From positions 1-5,537 of the forward strand of contig CAIRMY010000070.1 in NCBI GenBank assembly GCA_903879775.1: DNA of 5,537 nt. Reading direction: 5' to 3'. This stretch comes from an uncultured Bacteroidota bacterium (GTDB taxonomy: Bacteria; Bacteroidota; Bacteroidia; NS11-12g; UBA955). Positions 1 through 5,537 of this stretch are shown here, one piece after another; the first letter of the stretch is position 1, and each line of letters starts with the position of its first letter. Below the pieces are notes generated by a model that saw nothing but the letters and a program-made list of their open reading frames with translations, ran no database searches and was not told where the DNA came from. The translations under genes and the position numbers were made by a program.

Positions 1-775
1 ACCAAGGTTGATTATGGTCAGGTATTTGTCCTTTAAACAAGGTAACTTGATATTCTAAAAAATGCTTAAAGAATTCTTGTCCATTCGCTTGTATCAATGG
101 CACAATCCAAAAGGCCAAAACGGCAAAAAAGCCTATGAAAAAGAGGATTATCTTACCATTGAAAATTTCATGCCATTTAGACCTGAAGATGGTTGTTGCT
201 AAAACCACCAACCCCAGAATTAATAGTGCCACAGGTCCTTTTGTTAGAACAGCCAACCCTAAAAATATCCCAGACATTAAATAATAAATGTGGGCTCTTT
301 CTTCGTTGATAGCGGCCTGCGAAATTTGATACCATTTGTAAATAGATAGGAAAATAAACAAATTGAAAACTGGGTCGATGATGCCAGATTTCCAATAAAT
401 AAAAGGAGCGAAGGAAAACAATATGGCAATGGCCCAAAATGTTCCGAGCATTCTTTTTCCTGCTTGAGAGCCAATGTGGTAAACCAAGTTTACAGAAATA
501 ATTCCAGCTAAAACATTTGGCAGTTTAAAAACCCATGCGTGAATGCCACCCATTTGTATGCCCATTGATTGAAGCCAAATAAATAGGGGAGGTTTTTCCC
601 AGAAAGGTTCAAATCCTACTTGGGTATAAAGCCAATTGTTTGTGAGTACCATTTCGCGGGCACTTTCTGCAAAATTTAATTCATCCCAATCGAACAGAGG
701 TATGGTATTTAGCCCTAGCATCAACAGCAAAGCGGCAATGATTGTAAAAACGATGTGAACTTGAAATTTATGCAT
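1..775 (-). CDS. GT39 / ArnT-like membrane glycosyltransferase (3' end missing)
   Basis: This is an integral-membrane GT-C glycosyltransferase of the GT39/PMT/ArnT type. Such enzymes transfer a sugar from a polyprenyl-phosphate donor to lipid A, protein or another acceptor on the outer face of the inner membrane. The open frame gives 258 residues from ATG at 775 and leaves the window without a stop; full-length relatives have roughly 500-600 residues. Seen in the translation: a first hydrophobic helix (about 7-24), then FDWDELNFAESAREM at 29-42, where D31-E32 matches the catalytic acidic pair of the first periplasmic loop. WEKPPL follows at 59-64 and LTKGP at 177-181. Several further helices occur (about 85-100, 110-127, 135-147, 167-195, 209-228), and HNQPW sits at 254-258, resembling the H-x-QP-[WF] motif of the family. 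The start overlaps the end of the PAP2 gene by 8 bases, so the two are probably co-translated. The acceptor and the sugar cannot be told from sequence. Confidence 0.92.
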   Translation of the reverse strand, partial: MHKFQVHIVFTIIAALLLMLGLNTIPLFDWDELNFAESAREMVLTNNWLYTQVGFEPFWEKPPLFIWLQSMGIQMGGIHAWVFKLPNVLAGIISVNLVYHIGSQAGKRMLGTFWAIAILFSFAPFIYWKSGIIDPVFNLFIFLSIYKWYQISQAAINEERAHIYYLMSGIFLGLAVLTKGPVALLILGLVVLATTIFRSKWHEIFNGKIILFFIGFFAVLAFWIVPLIQANGQEFFKHFLEYQVTLFKGQIPDHNQPW

Positions 776-1388
776 GTTGATGATTTGATTTTAGCTTCTG
801 ATTAAACCAAGGGTAAGAATATCCCGCAAAATAAAAGAAAGCATTTGAAATTACACAACCAGAAATGATATCTTCTACGCTATGTTGACCTAAATAGATA
901 CGACTATAGGCCACCATAAATGCGCTAAAAATGCCAATGAATAGAAAAAGGTGTTTTTTGGAGTTTTCTGGGATAGCCAACAATATCATTCCCGTGGCAA
1001 AAAATGCAGCAGAAGTATGTCCACTCGGAAATGCTTGGAAATGTTTAAGCACTTCTCCTTCGATGTTTCTTATTTCTGCCCCGAATTTTTCAATCGGTCG
1101 CGGTAAATTTAAAATAACTTTTATTCCTTGTACTGTCAATGCTTCTATTCCAAAAACAAGCGAAAACCAAACGCTCATGCGCCAATTCTTTACTGTTAAT
1201 AGTAAAATTCCGATCACAATTACAGGCCATTCTGCCCAAATGGTATAGTTTTTGAAGAAGATATCTAAAATTTGATGATTCAAATGATGAATTCCAATGG
1301 TAAGTGTATCAAACCCCAAGAAAATGGAACTGAATCCAATGATAATGGATACAAAAAGGTTGGTATATACGTATAATCGATAATTCAT
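768..1388 (-). CDS. PAP2-family membrane phosphatase
   Basis: This is a type 2 phosphatidic acid phosphatase of 206 residues. The family removes phosphate from lipid phosphates such as undecaprenyl pyrophosphate, phosphatidylglycerol phosphate or lipid A. All three signature motifs are intact: K-x6-RP at 90-98 (K90, R97, P98), PSGHT at 121-125 (H124, the general acid) and SR-x5-H at 162-169 (S162, R163, nucleophile H169). Hydrophobic segments lie at about 8-27, 52-66, 71-89, 127-139, 146-161 and 172-190, as expected for a six-helix core. The loop between motifs 1 and 2 (about 98-120) is polar and probably faces the periplasm. It is the first gene of a pair with the GT39 gene, whose ATG lies inside its last codons. 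That pairing suggests a role in lipid-linked sugar recycling or lipid A editing, but the substrate is inferred and not shown. Confidence 0.93.
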   Translation of the reverse strand: MNYRLYVYTNLFVSIIIGFSSIFLGFDTLTIGIHHLNHQILDIFFKNYTIWAEWPVIVIGILLLTVKNWRMSVWFSLVFGIEALTVQGIKVILNLPRPIEKFGAEIRNIEGEVLKHFQAFPSGHTSAAFFATGMILLAIPENSKKHLFLFIGIFSAFMVAYSRIYLGQHSVEDIISGCVISNAFFYFAGYSYPWFNQKLKSNHQHA

Positions 1389-1396
1389 TATGTTTA

Positions 1397-1404
1397 CAAA
1401 TATA
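1397..1404 (-). promoter_or_regulatory. Possible -7 element for the PAP2-GT39 pair
   Basis: The minus strand reads TATATTTG, a full match to the Bacteroidota -7 consensus TAnnTTTG, ending 8 bases before the PAP2 ATG. No TTTG is present at the usual distance upstream, and transcription from here would give an almost leaderless message, so the call is weak. Confidence 0.25.
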
Positions 1405-1427
1405 ATTACAACTTAATGGTATAATAT

Positions 1428-1457
1428 TTTGATTTTTCAAGAGAATTCATTTCTTTG
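1428..1457 (+). promoter_or_regulatory. Candidate Bacteroidota-type promoter for the START-like gene
   Basis: TTTG at 1428-1431 matches the -33 element. After an 18-base spacer, TTTCTTTG at 1450-1457 matches the -7 consensus TAnnTTTG except for its second base. Transcription would begin near 1464 and leave a leader of about 35 bases. The -7 half runs into the palindrome TTTGCAAA (1454-1461), which also occurs in the other divergent region of the window. Confidence 0.4.
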
Positions 1458-1499
1458 CAAATAATAACGTAAAATTTATTTATAATTTAAAACTAACAA

Positions 1500-1898
1500 A
1501 TGGCTACAGACGAAAATACACGATCAAAAATTGAATTAGAATATTCATTGCGATCTTCTCCTCAAATTTTATTTCAATACATCTCTAATCCTTCAGGATT
1601 GCAAAGTTGGTTTGCCGACCATGTAGACATTATTGGGGGTTCTCGTTACCGATTTAGCTGGGATGACGGCACAGAGTACTTCGCTAAAATTGTTAAAAAT
1701 GTTCCCAATAAATATGTTCGGTTTACAATAGAAGATACTTCAGACAATGAGTTTATGGAATTCCGAATAGAACAAGATGCCATTACAGGTGATGTTGAAT
1801 TATTGATTACAGAATTTGTAAATTCCGATGAAGCTGAAATGGCCGCATCTATTTGGGATGTTGCAGTTGAAAACCTTTGCAGCATTATTGGAGCCTAA
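1500..1898 (+). CDS. START-like / SRPBCC (AHSA1-like) small protein
   Basis: This is a 132-residue soluble protein with no signal peptide or membrane segment, so it is probably cytosolic. It looks like the START-like family widespread in Bacteroidota, related to AHSA1/SRPBCC helix-grip proteins that enclose a hydrophobic ligand. Supporting features are an opening strand (about 11-18), the helix and turn LFQYISNPSGLQSWFADHV at 24-42 with the conserved W-F-A pattern, FSWDDGTEYFAKI at 52-64 and FMEFRI at 85-90. The strand LLITEFV follows at 101-107, and the C-terminal helix carries IWD at 118-120. The length is normal for the family. The gene stands alone: it diverges from the PAP2 gene and converges on the amidohydrolase with 4 bases between stop codons. 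The ATG at 1500 has an A-rich, Shine-Dalgarno-free leader. No ligand or precise role is known to me for this family. Confidence 0.83.
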   Translation: MATDENTRSKIELEYSLRSSPQILFQYISNPSGLQSWFADHVDIIGGSRYRFSWDDGTEYFAKIVKNVPNKYVRFTIEDTSDNEFMEFRIEQDAITGDVELLITEFVNSDEAEMAASIWDVAVENLCSIIGA

Positions 1899-1902
1899 AC
1901 CC

Positions 1903-3090
1903 TTATAAACTTTTCACAGCCAAATAAGCCAACAATCCAGCGCCATTTTCGAGCGCATCTTCATCGATATCGAAGTTAGGATGGTGAACCCCAAAGGTAA
2001 TTCCTTTGGCTTCATTTCTGGTTCCAAGTCTGTAAAAACAACTTGGTACTTCTTGTGAGTAATAAGAGAAATCTTCAGCGGCCATCCAAATGTCTAAAGC
2101 CTCAATTTTATCTTCCCCCATATAATTCTTTGCAAAAGATTCGCAATTTTGCGTTAAAGTAACGTCATTCTTTAAGAAAGGATAACCTTTTCTTATTTCA
2201 AAGTCAACCGTTCCTCCCAATCCTTCAACAACACCTTTTGCCGTTGAAACCATTTTTAGATGCGCCTCATTGCGCCATTCTTCATTTAACGTTCTAAATG
2301 TACCTTCAATGTATACTTCGCTTGGGATCACATTTGTAGAACCGTTTGCAATGATTTTACCAAAAGTTAAAACACTAGGAATGATTGGATTTGCACTTCT
2401 AGAAACAATCTGTTGCAATGAAATAATCATTTGACTGGCAATTGCAATAGGGTCAATGCCCAAATGCGGCATGGCACCATGTCCTCCTTTGCCTTTAACT
2501 GTCACAAATATTTCATCGGCACTTGCCATATACAAACCTTGACGGAAACCAATTTTACCCACTTCAACAAAAGGCATTACATGTTGGCCAATCATAAAAT
2601 CAACTTTAGGATTTTCTAAAACGCCTTCCTGAATCATCATACTCGCACCACCAGGTAATTTTTCTTCGCCAGGTTGGAAAATCAATTTGATTGTTCCTTC
2701 AAATTCGTCTTTTAAGCCATTTAAAATGGTGGCAGCCCCCATAAGGGAAGTTGTGTGTACATCGTGTCCACAGGCATGCATCACGCCCTCCACGTTGCTT
2801 CTGTATGTTCTGCCATCATTTACCTCAGTAATTGGTAACGCATCCATGTCAGCCCTTAAGCCAACCACACGTTTTGAAGGATTTTTGCCTTCAATGAGCG
2901 CCACAATACCTGTATTCGCAATTCGCTGGGTTTTGAGTCCTAATGTATTTTGCAAATAATTCTCAATGAATATTTGAGTTTCAAATTCTTGAAAAGACAA
3001 TTCAGGATTTGAGTGAATGTGATGTCGAATTTCAATTAATTTCGACTTGATTTCACTGGCTTTTTGTTGAATCTTCTCTTTTAACCCCAT
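1903..3090 (-). CDS. M20D-family metallo-amidohydrolase / aminoacylase
   Basis: This is a cytosolic zinc peptidase-like hydrolase of 395 residues, the usual length for subfamily M20D. Relatives are N-acyl-L-amino-acid amidohydrolases, hippurate hydrolases, plant IAA-amino-acid hydrolases and YkuR-type N-acetyl-diaminopimelate deacetylase. Motifs in order: RADMDALPI at 79-87; HACGHDVHT at 105-113 with metal ligands C107 and H109; FQPGEE at 138-143 with E142 as the expected general base and E143 as a ligand; GQHVMP at 168-173 (H170, ligand); KGKGGHGAMPH at 199-209, which belongs to the inserted dimerisation domain (about 185-295); MAAEDFSYY at 346-354; and HHPNFDID at 369-376 (H369, ligand). 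Every catalytic residue expected for the family is present, so it is probably active. No signal peptide is seen. It is divergent from dnaG and probably transcribed alone. Which acyl-amino acid it cleaves cannot be read from the sequence. Confidence 0.94.
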   Translation of the reverse strand: MGLKEKIQQKASEIKSKLIEIRHHIHSNPELSFQEFETQIFIENYLQNTLGLKTQRIANTGIVALIEGKNPSKRVVGLRADMDALPITEVNDGRTYRSNVEGVMHACGHDVHTTSLMGAATILNGLKDEFEGTIKLIFQPGEEKLPGGASMMIQEGVLENPKVDFMIGQHVMPFVEVGKIGFRQGLYMASADEIFVTVKGKGGHGAMPHLGIDPIAIASQMIISLQQIVSRSANPIIPSVLTFGKIIANGSTNVIPSEVYIEGTFRTLNEEWRNEAHLKMVSTAKGVVEGLGGTVDFEIRKGYPFLKNDVTLTQNCESFAKNYMGEDKIEALDIWMAAEDFSYYSQEVPSCFYRLGTRNEAKGITFGVHHPNFDIDEDALENGAGLLAYLAVKSL

Positions 3091-3096
3091 AATAAT

Positions 3097-3127
3097 TTTG
3101 TTTTACTAATTTGCGATGGTAATTTGC
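3097..3127 (+). promoter_or_regulatory. Candidate Bacteroidota-type promoter for dnaG
   Basis: TTTG at 3097-3100 is followed after a 19-base spacer by TAATTTGC at 3120-3127, one T short of TAnnTTTG. An identical TAATTTGC also lies at 3107-3114. An alternative arrangement pairs TTTG at 3110-3113 with TAAATTTTG at 3133-3141, also with a 19-base spacer. Either would give dnaG a leader of roughly 35-50 bases. Confidence 0.35.
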
Positions 3128-3134
3128 AAATCTA
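3127..3134 (-). promoter_or_regulatory. Candidate -7 element for the amidohydrolase gene
   Basis: The minus strand reads TAGATTTG, a full match to TAnnTTTG. It abuts the candidate plus-strand -7 box for dnaG on the shared TTTGCAAA palindrome. Transcription would start near 3120, about 30 bases before the ATG at 3090. No good TTTG is found at the ideal -33 distance; a TTG lies 13 bases upstream, which is too close. Confidence 0.35.
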
Positions 3135-3181
3135 AATTTTGTTTGTGCAATCTCCTAAAATAAAATTCATTTAATTTTCAC

Positions 3182-5104
3182 ATGATAAGTCCAAATTCAA
3201 TCGACCAACTATTAAATGCCGCTTCTGTTGAAGATGTTGTTGGCGATTATGTGAATTTAAAACGCTCAGGATCGAGATTTAAAGGCAATTGTCCTTTCCA
3301 CGACGAAAAAACACCAAGCTTTACGGTCACCCCTTCATTGGGAATTTACAAATGCTTTGGTTGCCAGAAGGGTGGTAACTCAATTCAGTTCTTGATGGAT
3401 ATTGAGAATTTGTCTTTCACTGAATCTGCTAGAATGCTCGCAAAGCGCTATGGCATTGATTTGGTTGAAACAAATGTAGGCAACAAACAAGAATACGAGG
3501 AAACTCAAAAACTTAGAGAAGGCGTTCAGGCAGTCAACGATTTTGCCATGGAATTTTTCTCTCAACAGTTACATCAAGAAAACGAAGGTAAGAACATTGC
3601 CATTCCGTATTTTAGGGAACGCGGTTTTACCCTCGAAACAATTAAAAAATGGAATCTAGGTTATAGTCCCGAATCTTGGGATGCTTTCCACAAAGCGGCC
3701 AAAAAAGCGGGTTACAAAGACGATTTGCTGAAATCGGCAGGTTTAATTAAAACCAGAGAATCGGACGGGTCTCACTATGATTTGTTTAGAAATCGTGTCA
3801 TTTTTCCACTACTTGCAGTCAGTGGTAAAGTGGTGGGATTTGCGGGCAGAATCATGGGTAAAGTTGAGAATGCTCCCAAATATGTGAATTCGCCAGAAAC
3901 CGAGTTATATAAAAAGAGCGATTTTCTTTTTGCATTGTTTCAAGCCAAAAATGCCATTAAAAAACAAGATAAGGTTCTTTTAACGGAGGGATATACGGAT
4001 GTCATTACCTTGCATCAAGCAGGAATTGAAAATGCAGTGGCAAGTAGTGGTACCGCATTAACTCCCGGGCAAATCAAACTTATCAAGCGATTTACGTACA
4101 ATGCAACTGTAATTTATGATGGTGATACTGCTGGAATTAAGGCATCATTGAGGGGTATTGATTTACTCCTTGCCGATGAAATTAATGTGCGTGTTGTGCC
4201 CCTTCCAGAAGGAGAGGATCCAGATTCATATTGCAAAAAATTAGGCCCCGAAGGATTTCAAGATTATATCCTTCAAAATGAGAAAAACTTCATTTTCTTT
4301 AAGGCAGAATTGTTATTAAGCGGAGCAAAAGACGATCCAATTTTAAAGTCAGATGCCATTAAAGATATTTTGCAATCTGTTGCGCATATTGCAGATGCAT
4401 TAAAGCGAAACGCCCTGATTAAAGAATTAACGCGAATTTGTGATGTTAAAGAGGAAATATTGGCTCAAGAGCTTGGAAAGTTGCTTCGCCAAAGCATCAT
4501 ACAAGATAAAAAGCAATTTTTAAATCAAGTCGATAATGTTATCAAGCTTTCTATCGATGATATTCCGCAAAACCCTTTAACCGACATTCACCAAGAGTTT
4601 GCGCTGATACGCCTTTTGCTAATACATGCCCATAAATCATTCGATGAAACTCAAACTGTTTTCGAATTTGTAATTCAAGAATATTTGGCCGATGAAAGTA
4701 TCTTTTTTAAAGATCCATTAACCATTAAATTTATGAACTCTTTTCCCGATGAAGAGGGTATAAAAGTTTGGCCGGGCGCTGAATTTTATATTCGACATAT
4801 CGACACCGAATTATCGTCATTTGCGGCTGGCGTTTTTTCGAACGATCATGTATTAAGTCCTGCTTACCTCGACAATTTGATCTATGTGAAAACTGAAGAT
4901 GATAGTTATCGAGATGCTGTGATTGCCATTTTTCTCAACATCCGAAGAACTAAAATTGAAGAAATTATCATCGCTGAACAACAAAAGTTAATGGAACCGG
5001 ATGCTGAAGATTCAATTGATGAAACTTTGGAATATTTAGATTATTTAAACACCATTAAAATTGAAATTGCCAACAAATTAGGCAATGTAGTTTCTCGTTT
5101 CTAA
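3182..5104 (+). CDS. dnaG: DNA primase DnaG
   Basis: DnaG makes the short RNA primers for lagging-strand synthesis and works at the fork with the DnaB helicase. The product has 640 residues, longer than the 581 of E. coli but normal for Bacteroidota. The N-terminal zinc-binding domain (about 1-100) is complete: CPFH at 37-40 and CFGC at 58-61 give ligands C37, H40, C58 and C61. The polymerase core has RNRVIFPL at 203-210, GFAGR at 219-223 and the KYVNSPET element at 233-240. The TOPRIM fold follows, with EGYTD at 269-273 (E269 catalytic), YDGDTAG at 312-318 (metal-binding D313 and D315) and PEGEDPDS at 342-349. Residues from about 430 onward are divergent and helical, and should hold the helicase-binding region. 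The start MISPNSID closely resembles the N-termini of other Bacteroidota primases, which supports the ATG at 3182. The stop codon overlaps the next gene by one base. Confidence 0.98.
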   Translation: MISPNSIDQLLNAASVEDVVGDYVNLKRSGSRFKGNCPFHDEKTPSFTVTPSLGIYKCFGCQKGGNSIQFLMDIENLSFTESARMLAKRYGIDLVETNVGNKQEYEETQKLREGVQAVNDFAMEFFSQQLHQENEGKNIAIPYFRERGFTLETIKKWNLGYSPESWDAFHKAAKKAGYKDDLLKSAGLIKTRESDGSHYDLFRNRVIFPLLAVSGKVVGFAGRIMGKVENAPKYVNSPETELYKKSDFLFALFQAKNAIKKQDKVLLTEGYTDVITLHQAGIENAVASSGTALTPGQIKLIKRFTYNATVIYDGDTAGIKASLRGIDLLLADEINVRVVPLPEGEDPDSYCKKLGPEGFQDYILQNEKNFIFFKAELLLSGAKDDPILKSDAIKDILQSVAHIADALKRNALIKELTRICDVKEEILAQELGKLLRQSIIQDKKQFLNQVDNVIKLSIDDIPQNPLTDIHQEFALIRLLLIHAHKSFDETQTVFEFVIQEYLADESIFFKDPLTIKFMNSFPDEEGIKVWPGAEFYIRHIDTELSSFAAGVFSNDHVLSPAYLDNLIYVKTEDDSYRDAVIAIFLNIRRTKIEEIIIAEQQKLMEPDAEDSIDETLEYLDYLNTIKIEIANKLGNVVSRF

Positions 5105-5537
5105 TGAAGTTTTTTAAAAATATATTGATCTTCGCTTTTTCACTAACATTTTTGTATGTAGTGATTTATGGATTGCCTGGTGTTAAAAAAGATAAGCCAC
5201 GGGGAATGCCTAGACATTCGGAGGTTGTCATTCATTCCGATACCTTGTATCTAGATTCATTAAAGTTACCCCTCAAAAAAATACCTAAAGTTGCACAATT
5301 GTATGAAGTTTCAAAAGTGGCTATTGGTCGTTGGGCGAAGCTTTTTACTGTCATAAAAATTGAAGAGAGTGGTCATGATGGACAAAATTCAGTTTACGCT
5401 CTAAAATATAACAACTTGGTGGGTATGAGATATCCGAACTATAGAGAAACAACAGCTAGAAGAAGAGGATATAGCAATTACTGTGTGTTTGATCATTGGT
5501 ACGATTGCATGATTGACTTTAAATACTACATGAGATC
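5104..5537 (+). CDS. Membrane-anchored glucosaminidase-like cell-wall hydrolase (3' end missing)
   Basis: The frame opens with ATG at 5104, sharing one base with the dnaG stop (TAATG), and runs off the right edge after 144 codons. A short basic N-terminus (MKFFKN) and hydrophobic residues 7-24 form a signal anchor or signal peptide. I see no lipobox cysteine and no clear cleavage site. A polar linker (about 27-65) precedes a region that looks like the glucosaminidase/FlgJ-Bax lysozyme-like fold: FTVIKIEESGHDG at 81-93, then YNNLVGMRYPNYRETT at 102-117, and GYSNYCVFDHWYDCMIDF at 122-139. The family pattern is roughly ETG...NNLFGMK...W..S..D. By that alignment E88 would be the catalytic glutamate, with ESG replacing ETG. 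The likely role is peptidoglycan cleavage in the periplasm. I base this on motif resemblance only; a different muramidase-like fold is possible. Confidence 0.72.
   Translation, partial: MKFFKNILIFAFSLTFLYVVIYGLPGVKKDKPRGMPRHSEVVIHSDTLYLDSLKLPLKKIPKVAQLYEVSKVAIGRWAKLFTVIKIEESGHDGQNSVYALKYNNLVGMRYPNYRETTARRRGYSNYCVFDHWYDCMIDFKYYMR

Noticed and set aside
177..474. Two overlapping minus-strand open frames of 86 and 65 codons
   Set aside because: They are out-of-frame readings of the GT39 gene, whose own frame stays open from 775 to the window edge and carries family motifs.
931..1248. A 105-codon plus-strand open frame antisense to the PAP2 gene
   Set aside because: The PAP2 frame on the other strand holds all three catalytic motifs. 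The plus-strand translation has no recognisable domain and is a shadow.
1420..1425. TATAAT hexamer resembling a sigma-70 -10 box
   Set aside because: No -35-like sequence lies 16-18 bases upstream, and Bacteroidota use a different consensus. Chance occurrence in AT-rich DNA is likely.
1646..1885. A 79-codon minus-strand open frame opposite the START-like gene
   Set aside because: It shows no domain, leader or conserved pattern, and the plus-strand frame is clearly the coding one.
2431..2959. Two plus-strand open frames (62 and 90 codons) opposite the amidohydrolase
   Set aside because: They lie wholly inside a gene with complete M20D motifs and have low-complexity, unfamiliar translations.
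3380..3565. A 61-codon minus-strand open frame within dnaG
   Set aside because: It lies antisense to the end of the zinc domain and the linker of dnaG, with no support as a gene.
1..5537. Mobile elements, CRISPR arrays, tRNA/rRNA genes, toxin-antitoxin or defence genes
   Set aside because: I saw no long repeats, spacer-repeat pattern, transposase or integrase motifs, or tRNA-like arms while reading both strands. All long coding stretches are explained by housekeeping or envelope families.

Overview
The window reads as an ordinary chromosomal segment from a member of the Bacteroidota. It is AT-rich, and start codons are preceded by A-rich leaders rather than Shine-Dalgarno boxes. Upstream regions carry candidates for the phylum's -33 TTTG and -7 TAnnTTTG promoter elements, and the protein families are typical of the group (a START-like small protein and a roughly 640-residue DnaG). 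The primase keeps a complete zinc-ribbon (C37, H40, C58, C61). As I recall, many Flavobacteriaceae primases have lost these residues, so I lean toward a lineage outside that family. This is inference; I cannot name a genus.

Layout, left to right. A minus-strand pair (1-1388) holds a PAP2-family membrane phosphatase followed by a GT39/ArnT-like membrane glycosyltransferase that runs off the left edge. The two overlap by 8 bases. A divergent intergenic region (1389-1499) separates this pair from a plus-strand gene for a START-like/SRPBCC protein (1500-1898). That gene converges, with only 4 bases between stop codons, on a minus-strand M20D amidohydrolase (1903-3090). A second divergent intergenic region (3091-3181) leads into plus-strand dnaG (3182-5104). 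Its stop codon shares one base with the start of a membrane-anchored, glucosaminidase-like gene that runs off the right edge.

How the genes fit together. The PAP2/GT39 pair plausibly acts on undecaprenyl-phosphate-linked sugars or lipid A in the envelope. The amidohydrolase is a cytosolic metal enzyme of amino-acid or peptide turnover. dnaG provides replication primers, and the gene coupled to it is probably a cell-wall hydrolase. No mobile element, CRISPR array, tRNA, rRNA or convincing intrinsic terminator was seen, and no gene-free stretch exceeds about 110 bases. I found no strong evidence of a new system. The most interesting points are the tight gene couplings and a TTTGCAAA palindrome present in both divergent promoter regions.
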